In this document: in pieces, positions 39,001 through 49,200 of the stretch
Layout: each line of letters starts with the position of its first letter
How positions within the stretch are numbered: position 1 is the first letter of the stretch
NCBI GenBank assembly: GCA_943736015.1
Contig: OX031070.1
Coordinates: forward strand, 25,565,673 to 25,629,672
Direction of reading: 5' to 3'
Length of the DNA: 64,000 bases
Source of the DNA: Tridacna crocea
Lineage: Eukaryota; Mollusca; Bivalvia; Cardiida; Cardiidae
Made by a program: the position numbers and the translations under genes
Notes under the pieces: model-generated
The model's input: only the letters and a program-made list of their open reading frames with translations
Told to the model about the DNA's origin: nothing
Database searches by the model: none

Positions 39001-39553
39001 TACATAAGCTGTGCTCTCTCAAAAAGGGGCATAATGCATCTGCAAAAAGTGTCCACCCAGGTCAGCTTGCACTGGCTGACTTGGGCCAAAGCTTTTTTAC
39101 TATTTGTCAATTTTCTGCATATCAAAGGACAAGTGTACCTTATGATTCAATCAGTTCTTAGTCAAAAGGGATTTTTTATGGATCGGTCATTATATTTTGA
39201 CTTGCCTGGAATGATGCATCAAAGAACGATACATTAAGCCCCCTTTTGCCAGAGTATGACTCCTATACAATTATTCTGAAGATAAAGAGGGTTTCTGAAA
39301 AAAATGAAATATCAGTGGCAAAAATTAATAAACCTTCAAACACATTTAGGGTTTCAAAACAAGTTTTTATTAGGTGGAGAAAAAATCTTATCACCATCAC
39401 AATAAAATTAGGTATGATCTGTAGTCTGGACAAAATTACCATGCTCCAACATTTCTCTGTGAACATTTAAATAAATAAAGTGTGAAATAAATGCTTTTGA
39501 GTTGTGTTACAAGATTTAATCTAGAATAGGTTTTCAAGATTTGTTCATAAGAA

Positions 39554-40622
39554 AACAAGAGCTTGGCAGAACAGCCCATATACACCCACAGGGGCTTGTC
39601 GGTGAAAAGGGTTAAAATCGAGGAGGCCAACAGAGATCCAAATTTTAAGTCACATGCACAACTACAAATCAGAGATTTACTGTGGTAAGTTTGAATTTAT
39701 TTCAATGGAAAGTGTACAGGGGAGTTGCACACACAAGAAACTGCTGACGGAGCAACAGACGGACAAACAGACAACCAGGGTCATACCGTATAACGGGTTT
39801 TTTTTACTGCTGTAAAAGTTAACGAATTTGAGCTAAAAACATGTGATTTAAATTTTTACGATTTTATTTTTTACTAATTCTAAACATACGTAAAAAATTA
39901 CAGCATTAAAAATATCAGTGCATTGTCCACTCTTTCATTTAAGATTATAAGTGTATTGTTTGTTTTTAATACAGGGTGAAAGAAAAGTGTCACTCTTTGT
40001 TTGGCGTGCGAATAGCGGTAATTGTTTTGACATGCGAATAACTGTTTTAACAGATACCTGGAGGTACATTATCATCTGTCATTACTTTTTTCACTCTGTT
40101 TAGAAAGCCCTCCTTTAGCTCATCGAAATTTTAAAACCTCAGGTTTTGCAGTTGTATAGCCACGTCTTTTCACAAGACCCATTCGTGACATTTTTGAAAC
40201 GGCCCAATGCCGAGTCAAATTCTCATCACCGCCATAATCAACTTGTCGAGTATCATGAAGGTGCCTTGTTTACGTGGTGTCAAAGCATTTTTAATCTGAA
40301 TATTCAGTTCACGTTTAGTATGGATTAGAATTCTCTGTTAGTTTTCAGTTTGGGCACGGAAGCCATGGTTTAAAATATCCAAATAGAGATGACTGATTGA
40401 GAGAAGTCAAATCACACGTAATCAGAACACAAGTAAAAAATTCTTATATTGCGTGTATTTAGGTGCACAGGTATTACATAGTGATAACCCTTTATTTCAT
40501 ATCGATACAATACTACGGTTTTACGCTGTAATTTTTTACGAATCTTTTTGATGCGTAACAATTGGCAGCACATAAAAAAAACCCATTATATGGTAACATA
40601 ATACGACCCTTCGGGCATCTAA
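39554..40622 (+). repeat. AACAAGAG element family D, interrupted copy
   Basis: 5' AACAAGAGCTTGGCAG, then CATATACACCC. A short non-array body contains GGACAAACAGACAACCAG. The 3' end is ACGACC-CTTCG-GGCATCTAA. Split by the 808-bp TA element at 39786-40593. Confidence 0.65.
39786..40593. mobile_element. 808-bp TA-flanked TIR element nested in an AACAAGAG repeat
   Basis: Ends CCGTATAACGGG then a T run and CTGCTG; the right end, complemented, reads CCATATAATGGG then a T run and TGCTG. TA on both sides (39784-39785, 40594-40595). Removing it and one TA restores GGTCATAACATAATACG, the sequence expected in the host repeat. No transposase seen; non-autonomous, probably Tc1/mariner-type. Confidence 0.75.
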
Positions 40623-40755
40623 AAAGAAATAGAAAAAGAAAAAAAAATCAAGCAAACAATGTGAATGTCTCTTTTTAACCTTTAGAGCAGAGAATAATGC
40701 TAACAGGCATTTTCAAAGCTAGAAATGAGACCAAAATCTTGCATTTCTAATGCGC

Positions 40756-40920
40756 TTAACTCTTTTTCAAAACAAAAAAGTTTTACAGCTGACCAAATTC
40801 AAAGTAATTGTCCATGATAGGGTAGAAAACATTGTGGGAAAATGAAAAAAAACTGAATGCCCAGGGTTTTCGAAAGGCTGCTTTTCTCAGGATTGTTAAA
40901 ACTGGGACTGTATAGGATAC
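40756..40920 (-). repeat. THP-D copy, palindrome arm deleted
   Basis: TTAACTCTTTTTCAAAAC...GGAAAATGAAAAAA then CCAGGGTTTTCGAAAGGC. Confidence 0.55.
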
Positions 40921-41240
40921 AGTTGATGTCATACGAGTAGAACCAGCCCCTGCAGTATACCAATTTACTCTCCATAAACATTCAAGGCATACCATTAATT
41001 GGCAGAGAGACTCTGTCTTGTCCAATCGAATGGCTAGATTTTAGGAACCTAGGAACTTAAATTCAGAGTCACTGAGTGGTAGGTGGTCACAGACCCACAT
41101 ACTCTGTCACTAGCAAATGCTAATTTTACCACAGAGACAGTTCATGGATTTAGCCTGACCACTTTTCTGTTGGACTTTCTGACAAAGGCAGCCATGAAAT
41201 GGCAGCACCTTTATTGTTTTAAGAGACTGGAAATACTCTC

Positions 41241-41443
41241 TTAATCCAATACCACACAATTAACAACCATTCCGAAGAAACCTTTTGAAAACATTGAGGA
41301 AAAAGGAGAGCATTTTCTTCATCTCCTGCAATGTTTTCTATTCTATGCAAATCAAATTTCATATTTTCAGTTATGTTTCATTTGTTGTCTGCAAATGCTT
41401 TCAATTTGGACAAATCTTAATTTTGAAGTAAGGTAAGAGTTAT
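41241..41443 (+). repeat. THP-A copy with short palindrome
   Basis: Centre reduced to GGAGAGCATTTTCTTCATCTCC. Confidence 0.6.
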
Positions 41444-41459
41444 AGTTGCTCTATTTTAC

Positions 41460-41610
41460 AACTCTTTACCAATAAACCGGGTTAAAGTTGGGTCCAAATT
41501 GAAAGCATATGCAGACAAGATACATATTGCTTAAATGTGAGCTATCTTTAAAGGGTATAAACATTGTGGGAAAAAGAAAAAAATCCTGGTTATCATAATG
41601 CTTCCACAAA
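41460..41610 (-). repeat. THP-A copy, right half missing
   Basis: CAACTCTTTACCAATAAACC to AAATCCTGGTTATCATAATG; replaced there by an array repeat. Confidence 0.55.
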
Positions 41611-42566
41611 GCGAACAAATTTTGAAAAAGGTCAGTGAAGGAATATTTCTGTGAAACAATTTTCAAATCTGACCAGCTGTTTCAGAGAAGAATTTTCAAG
41701 AATTTCTTCACTTCTATATAGTGCAAGTAGCCCCCATTCACCAGAGCAATGTTTCTCACTGTGACCTTGACCTTTGATGGATTAATCGTGGAATTGATAG
41801 GGATTATTTACAATCCGAGATTAGTATATGTACAGAGTTCTGTGTCGGGTAATCATCTGGACAAGGTTTGGTCTATATATCATTAAATTGAAGGCCAGTG
41901 TGAATTTGACCTTTGATGGATTAATCTCAAAATCAGTAGGGATCATTTAATCTCCAAGACAAATGTCTGTGCCAAATTTGACAAACCTTAGGTCAATTCT
42001 GTGTTTAGTTATCATCCAGACAAGGTTTGGTCTATATAATGTATATCAGCATGTTGGCGGTCACTGTGACCTTGACCAATTGACCTCAAAATCAATAGGG
42101 ATCATCTACACTCGAAGACAAACATCTGTGCCAAATTTGACAAACCTAGGTCAATTCGGCATCTAGTTATGATCTGGACAAGGTTTGGTCTATATATCAA
42201 AATGTTGACGGTCACTGTGACCTCGACCTTTGACCTCAAAATCAATAGAGATCATAAACACTCCGAGATACATGTACATATCTGCCAAATTTGATGAACC
42301 TAGGTCAATTCTGCTTCTAGTTATTATCTGGACAAGGTTTGGTCGATATATCAACATGTTGACAGTCACTGTGACCTTGACCCTTGGCCAACTGACCTCA
42401 AAATCAATAGGGATCATCTACACTCGGAGACGCTTGTCTTTGCCAAATTTGATAAACCTAGGTCAATTCTGTGTCTAGTTATAATCCGGACAAGGTAAGG
42501 TCTACCAACAGATGGATTGACCGACATTAGCAAAGCAATATACTCCCATTTATTGAAAAAGGGCAT
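41605..42566 (+). repeat. Composite tandem-array repeat, ~146-bp unit
   Basis: About 4.5 units of a ~146-bp repeat (CACTGTGACCTTGACC, ATAGGGATCAT, TTTGACAAACCTAGGTCAAT, GGACAAGGTTTGGTCTATAT) from ~41750 to 42500. It ends in CCCATTTATTGAAAAAGGGC then ATAAA, a worn version of the family-B 3' hairpin. The first 150 bp resemble the element at the right edge. Confidence 0.65.
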
Positions 42567-43344
42567 AAAAATCCAAATATTGCTGTTTGAAGGGCATTTT
42601 CAGAAGAAAGATAACTCGTAATTAGATAGTGAGGATACAAGATCAGACTGCACACTCTGGGCAGTCGGATCTTGATATACGGTGTCTGCATAAGGTCAGT
42701 TTATTGTTAGTTGCGCTTTGCAGCCAGAGTCAAGGCAGGAGGTAATGAATAAGTATGAGCAGACTTCTATTGTTTATCCAATTATCACACAAGCTTATTT
42801 TACATACACTGAAGAAAAAACATAGAGATACGTAAATGCAAGAATGGATAATAACTTTCTTGAGTTGTGGATAAAAGACTGAAAACAGTAAGTATGTATT
42901 CCTGACAAAGATAAAGACTTTCCAATTCTGAAAGCATCTTAAGGAGTCAGATTAAATCAGGATTAAATGACAGTATTTGTTTTACAATGGGTGGAAAAAA
43001 TCTTTGTAGGTTTTTTAAATTTTCTATTGATATGATGATCACTGTTTTCTCCTTCTCTACATTTTTCCCTCCATTACATTTTGAACATTTCTCTTAAGGC
43101 AATGCCCTGACTGAAAAGGTAAATTCTTACAATGCTAGATATAAACCTAAATAGCGATTAGCTGGCTTTTACCAGTATGAAAACAAAAGAACACAAAGAT
43201 ATTAAAAACGAAAAGTAAACAACACTGTCTAAGTTTCAAATGCAGAGTCAATTAATGCAGAATTTCCAATTGAACAACAACAGAGATCCTAGGTACATAT
43301 AAATACAAAATTGCTTTTCAAAGCAAAATTTTATTTAGAAAACT
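42567..43344. other. Intergenic stretch, nothing recognised
   Basis: AT-rich sequence between the array repeat and the 237-bp duplication. No frame or repeat family identified beyond possible THP traces around 42780-43080. Confidence 0.5.
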
Positions 43345-43783
43345 AAGGGAAGACAAAAAGTCTTGGTGATATAAATGCATAACCAAAGAACTACATTGGC
43401 AAAGAATATGGTATGGTAATTTTATGCTAATATACTTCAGGTTTATGAGTAAAATGCCTATGAAACAAGTAGCTAGGGTCATGGCTGTATGTTCAAAATT
43501 ATTCTACTTGTGTAATGAACACATTTTGTTCTTGTCAGAGTGTTCCCTACTATTATATGCCCTCTGGTTTTAAAAAGCTGTAAGGGAACACAAAAAGTCT
43601 TGGTAATACAAAATGCCCAACTAACGAAAGATATCAGCAAAGAATATGCCAAGATATTTTCATTCTACTGTATTTCATATTTATGAGAAAAAATCTTGTA
43701 AAAAAAGTAACCAAGGTCATGGCTGTACATTCTAAATTATTCTACTAGAGTAATGAACACATTTTTCTCTCGTCAGAGCAATC
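43345..43783. repeat. Diverged ~237-bp tandem duplication
   Basis: Two copies starting at ~43345 and ~43582. Both carry AAGGGAA.ACAAAAAGTC, GCAAAGAATATG, AAGGTCATGGCTGTA and TAATGAACACATTTT. No reading frame is kept. Confidence 0.6.
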
Positions 43784-43784
43784 C

Positions 43785-44013
43785 TTAACCTTTTACCAAA
43801 CAAGCCCTGGTTTTCACGACCCTGACAAGGAAAGCTTTTGAAAACCTTGTGGGAAAAGGAGAAAGTTCTGGTAACCACCATTTTCTCCTTTTCCCACAAG
43901 ATGTCTTACCCTTTTATAGTCAAATTTCATAAATCGGGACACTTTTAATTTGTCATCTGCAAATGTCTTCAGTATGGACCAGCACAAAATACTGTCGTTT
44001 GGTAAAGAGTTAA
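43785..44013 (+). repeat. THP-A copy, full length
   Basis: TTAACCTTTTACCAAACAAG to TAAAGAGTTAA. Covarying outer arm: CCTTGTGGG / CCCACAAG. Confidence 0.8.
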
Positions 44014-44162
44014 TGTTTAACATCCTCTGCTTCTAAAACTATATCAAAATTGCATATGAAATATTAAGGTGTGAGAGAAGTTTCAAACCCAAAATCTTTT
44101 CCATGCAGACAATGATACATCTCGGCATTCTCGGGAGAAGTTTTACAAACTACAAAGGGCCA

Positions 44163-44391
44163 TTAACCCATTACCACACAATCCCTACTTTTGACGCCCC
44201 TGAGAAAGAAGCCTTTTGAAAACACTGTGGGAAAAGGAGAAAATGCTGGTAACCAGCATTTTCTCCTTTTTCCACAGTGTTTTCTACCCTTTTCAGAACA
44301 AATTTCTATTTTTCAGTCACCTTTATTTTGTCGTCTGCAAATGCTTTCAATTTGGACCAGTCCAAAATTGTCTCGTGTGGTAATGAGTTAA
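44163..44391 (+). repeat. THP-A element, full-length reference copy
   Basis: Model copy of the commonest repeat. It starts TTAACCCATTACCACACAAT and ends TAATGAGTTAA, so the TIR is about 13 bp (TTAAC.C.TTACCA). The centre is a ~66-bp palindrome: AAAACACTGTGGGAAAAGG, AGAAAATGCTGG|TAACCAGCATTTTCT, then the complement. The right half holds TGTCGTCTGCAAATGC and AATTTGGACCAGTC. TTAA is duplicated, as shown by nested copies (49564, 62608). Plus orientation means the ACACAATCC side is on the left. No coding capacity; mobilised in trans, perhaps by a piggyBac-like or other TTAA-specific transposase (inference). Confidence 0.88.
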
Positions 44392-44395
44392 TGCT

Positions 44396-44620
44396 TTAAC
44401 TCTTTACCACACATCCGGACTAGACAACACTAAGAATGAAACCCTTTGAAAACTTTGTAGGAAAAAGAGAAAATGCTGGTAACCAGCATTTTCTCGTTTT
44501 CTTACAATGTTTTCTACCCTTCCCAAAGCAAATTATAATTTTTTACTAATGTTTAATTTGTCATCTGCAAATGCTTTCAATTTGGATATGTCTAAAATTG
44601 TTTGTTTGGTAAAGAGTTAA
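44396..44620 (+). repeat. THP-A copy, full length
   Basis: Only 4 bp separate it from the reference copy. Arms GTAGGAAAAAGAGAA / TTCTCGTTTTCTTAC differ from consensus, mostly still paired. Confidence 0.8.
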
Positions 44621-44679
44621 CTCTTGCTCTACATGTGGATAGATTAGAGAATTCTCCAAAATTGTGAAATATGTCCATG

Positions 44680-44830
44680 TTCACTATCCTATCTTAGTAT
44701 TATTCTGAGTTAAATTCTAGATTTAGCATGTAACACAACTTTTGATTGGCTAAATCACTTAGTTATGTGAATAAGAAAATGTGATACTTTCAAATTCAGA
44801 AGAATCTTGGGAATAACAATCTTTTAAAGA
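44680..44830. repeat. Diverged relative of the palindromic MITE at 6670
   Basis: Shares ACACAACTTTTGATTGGCTAA and the outer CTTAGTATTATTCTGA / TCTTGGGAATAA blocks, but the second arm is degraded. Confidence 0.5.
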
Positions 44831-45252
44831 AAGGCTGGACAGAGTATAACAAGATCAATAAATTTATGGTCGGATTTAGAACCTTTTCTATCCAAGCATT
44901 GGTGTCACTCTGGCCAAAACAGCTTATAAATTGAAAATTCACACCTTCTCAGCACCTAATGCACAATTGTACTAATCGGTTTCTGAAACTATACAAAAAC
45001 TGGTCTGAGAAATTTTTATCAAATCACTGAAGTGGAAAGATTCAATAGGAGGCAACATAACAAGAAAATAAAGCAAATTCATATTATGCAAACACAGCAC
45101 TTAAAAAAAAGATATTTTCTTTCCATTGGAAAATCCTATTTTCTCATGAAAAGACCATCATGGAGGCTGATGGGATATATTCACATCATTAAGCACTTTG
45201 AATGGTCAAGATTTCACTAAATCTGTAAAAGCAAAGTTATCAAAATAAACAC

Positions 45253-45481
45253 TTAACCCTTTCCCAAACAATCCCTGGTTTTTACGACCCTGAGATAGAA
45301 GCCTTCTGGAAACATTGAGGGAAAAGGAGAAAATGCTGGTAAACAGCATTTTCTCCTTTTCCCACAATGTTTTCTACCCTTCACAAAACAAATTTCAAAT
45401 TTTCAGTCACTTTCATTTTGTCGTCTGCAAATGCTTTCAATTTGGACCAGTCTAAAATTTTGTTGTTTGATATTGGGTTAA
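45253..45481 (+). repeat. THP-A copy, full length
   Basis: TTAACCCTTTCCCAAACAAT to ATTGGGTTAA. Centre CTGGTAAACAG. Confidence 0.84.
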
Positions 45482-45529
45482 CAAACTACCTCCTGCTGGT
45501 GGAGCTATTTTAACATGTAAGCAGTCTAT

Positions 45530-45612
45530 CATATAAACATTTTGACAAGGGGAGGAATTGCTCATACTGAGCAGTTCCTGTTTTTTGTCTCAATGGTTCA
45601 ACATGTATCCAA
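45530..45612. repeat. THP-B palindrome remnant
   Basis: GGAGGAATTGCTCATACTGAGCAGTTCC. Confidence 0.45.
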
Positions 45613-45681
45613 TTTCAGTCCATGTTGATGATCTCTATTTAACCAAGTTAATTTTACAGTTGCCAGCTGTAAACTTGTTTT

Positions 45682-45905
45682 AGGAGTGTTTACCACATGA
45701 CCAAATTTTAGCCTGGTCTAAATTGGAAGCATCTGCATAGGAAAAATTAGTTTGTACTCAAAACATGAAATTTGTCTTTCACAGAGAAGAAAATATGGTG
45801 GGCAAATGAGAAAATGCTGATGACCAGCACTTTTCCTTTTCCCTAACTGTTTTCAAAAGGCTTCCTAGGGGTTGTTTAAAGCTGCAATTGTATGGTACAA
45901 GGGCA
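45682..45905 (-). repeat. THP-A copy, diverged
   Basis: Termini mutated; centre AATGCTGATGACCAGCACTT. Lies 50 bp beyond the TTD14-like stop. Confidence 0.6.
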
Positions 45906-45954
45906 AAACTAAATTAGGTCAGGAACATTGAAAAAAAAAAGCTGTGGCCCAATT

Positions 45955-46213
45955 TCAGTGACCAATAATCCCATTTCCATTTGTCTCTGGTGGTGAACTA
46001 TTCACGACTCCATTGGTATGCCCATTCGACTGAGTACCAACAACCTTGGTTGGACTACCAAGACTTTTGGATACTAGGTTATCTTTCCTTGACAAGTTGA
46101 ACATGGAATATTCTGGTTCATCGGTAACTTCTTTCTGAATGTCAAGAAAATCTGGTAATTCGAGATCCTCTGTTTTGGTGGTGTAAGTTTCTAGCAGTAC
46201 AAGCCCAGCACAT
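45955..46213 (-). CDS. TTD14-like terminal coding exon
   Basis: [20 protein letters not shown] then [20 protein letters not shown], followed by a ~45-residue low-complexity tail rich in Ser, Asn and Gly, ending at TGA 45955-45957. Acceptor CTTTCAG. Confidence 0.9.
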
Positions 46214-49200
46214 CTGAAAGTACACAACTTTTCCTTTGCCCACCATGTTTATGATATCTTTAACCCATTACCACACAATCCCTACTTTTGACACCCCTGA
46301 GAAAGAAACCTTTTGAAAACACTGTTGGAAAAGGAGAAAATGCTGGTAACCAGCATTTTCTCCTTTTCCAACAGTATTTTCTACCCTCCCCAAAACAAGT
46401 TTCAATTTTTCAGTCACATTTATTTTGTTGTCTGCAAATGCTTTCAATTTGGACCAGTCTAAAATTTACTTGTGTGGTAAAGAGTTAATTCCTTATCAAA
46501 CAACAAATAAAGAGTGGTTCATTTTGTACGCAGTTGCAGATGACATTACAAATGTGGCCGTATAGTGGAATTTGTCTTTGAAAGAGCAGAAAACATTGTG
46601 AGAAAAGGAGAAAATGTTGTTAACAAGCATTTTATCCTTTTCACTTAATGTTTTCAAAAAGCAGTTTTCTCAGGTTTATTAACCCTTTACCCCAAAAGGC
46701 ATTTCTATGGTATCTCTAATTGTCCCTTAATAACAGTAAGGATGAAACCGTTTCTTATGTGTATATGACACCTTTGATAGCATAGAAAACATTGTGACAA
46801 AAGGTGAAATTGCTCGTCAAGAGCAATTTCCCCTTTTGCCACAATGTTTTCCAAAGGCTTCTACAAGCAGTGGGTAGAAATGAGTATCTATGGAGTAAAG
46901 GGTGAAGACCTGAATTTGTGCAACACTGGGTAAAATTTTGGAAAAGGAAATGTTTCTACCAAATAGCTTTTTTTTCTTTCATGTGTTGTTCTTTGTAAGG
47001 TGCAAACATTATTTCAGTTATATCTCAGCATCTAGAGCACCTTTCCATGTGTTCCTAGTGCTTCTTGTCCAGTACTCAGTACAATAATCTTCTTAAAACA
47101 CTGGCTACTTTCCCACATAACCATAATTGAAACAACGATTGGCAGAGAGGGAGGAATGAATTCCATAACAGTGACTACTCAATCGTGTAGAATAACTCTT
47201 TACCTCACAATCCCCACTTTTATTGACCCTGTGAAAGAAGCCTTTAGAAAACAATGTGGGAAAAGGAGAAAATGCTGGTTACCAGCATTTTCTCCTTTCC
47301 CACAAAGTTTTTCTTCTCTTCCCAAAACAAATTTCAAATTTTCTGTTGCATTTATCTTGTTGCAAATGTGTTCAGTTTGAGCTAGTCTAAAACTGGTGAA
47401 GAGAATAAAGATTCAAACCATTTACTTCACAATTTTAAGCCCTGTACATCACAAACGGAGCCACTAGGCTATTGCTGAAACATTGAACTGTTTGGAAGAG
47501 GGTAAAAAAGAGTTTACATCCACATGTCTCATGTTTATCTATTTCTAAATAGGGCACCCTAGCATGGAATCCTGTTATATTGCTTTTATATTGCTTTTCA
47601 TCACCAAAAAATGTATGGATATTGAAGATGCAGCTATTCCATCATCAACTGGCCAATAGATACTGGTTCCCTGCATTTCCACCCAGGTCAGCTTGCACAG
47701 ATTATGGAGGCTGAATTGGGTCAAACAAGAGATGTTTGTAAAACATGTATGCCCCCCTAATGGCATCCAATGTGATCATAAACTCTTACAATCAAAGTGT
47801 AAAAAGGAACAAAGGGTAATTACTCAAAAATTATTAATGATAAATTAACAATTCTTGGGCACTGCACTTCCAATTTATGTGAACTATCAACTTTTAAAGT
47901 TTTATGATTTTACCTCACATACTTTTTGAGTTATGCTCTGGAAAAAAAATAAGTATAAAAATCAACAAAGGGCAGTAATTGCAAAAATATAATGGGCAGA
48001 GTTACGGTTCTTGTGCAGTGCACTTCTCCTGAATAAGATCTATCCACATATAAAGTTTCAAGATGATACCTGAAAAACCTTTTGAGTTATGCTCTGGAAA
48101 AAAATTAAGTATGAAAATCAGCAAAGGGCAATAACTCCAAAAATATAATGGGTAGAGTTATGGTTCTTGTGCACTGCACTTCTCCTTAATAAGATTAATC
48201 CACCTATGAGGTTTCAAGGTGATACCTGAAATACTTTTTGAGTTATGCTCCAGACAAAAATTAACTATGAAAATCAACAAAGGGCAATAACTCCAAAAAT
48301 ATGATGGGCAGAGTTATGGTTCTTGTGCACTGCACTTCTCCTTAATGAGATCTATCCACCTATGTAGTTTCAAGATGATCCGTGAAATAATTTTTGAGTT
48401 ATGCTCTGGACAAAAATTAAGTCTGAAAATCAACAAAGGGCAATAACTCCAAAAATATGATGGGCAGAGTTATGGTTCTTGTGCACTGCACTTCTCCATA
48501 ATAAGATCTATTCACATATGAGGTTTCAAGGTGATACCTAAAATACTTTTAGAGTTATGCTACAGACAAAAATTAAATATGAAAATCAACAAAGGGCAAT
48601 AACTCCAAAAATATGATTGGCAGAGTTATGGTGCTTGTGCACTGCACTTCTCCTTAATGACATCTATCTACCTATGAAGTTTCAAGGTGATACCTAAAAT
48701 ACTTCTTGAGTTATGCTCCAGACAAAAATTAAGTATTAAAATCAACAAAGGGCAATAACTCCAAAAATATGCTGGGCAGAAATATGGTCTTTGTACACCG
48801 CACTTCTCCTTAATGAGATCTATCCACCTATGTAGTTTCAAGATGATCCGTGAAATAGTTTTTGAGTTATGCTCCGGACAAAAATTAAGTCTGAAAATCA
48901 ACAAAGGGCAATAACTCCAAAAATATGATGGGCAGAGTTATGGTTCTTGTGCACTGCACTTCTCCTTAATGAGATCTATCCACCTATGAAGTTTCAAGAT
49001 GATACCTGAAATACTTTTTGAGTTATGCTCCGGACAAACGTGGTCTACGGACCGACGGACCAACCGACCGACAAGTGTAAAGCAATATACCCCCATTTCT
49101 TCGAAAGGGGGGCATAAATATTTTGTAGATGCATTAAGCACCACCTTTTTCAGAAGGTATGCCTCAAGCATAATTACTGTGAATATTCAAAGGGTTAACC

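Noticed and set aside
44220-44290. THP palindromes as microRNA precursors
   Set aside because: Nothing beyond the hairpin supports processing, and copy number and mobility point to a transposon. Small-RNA data would be needed.
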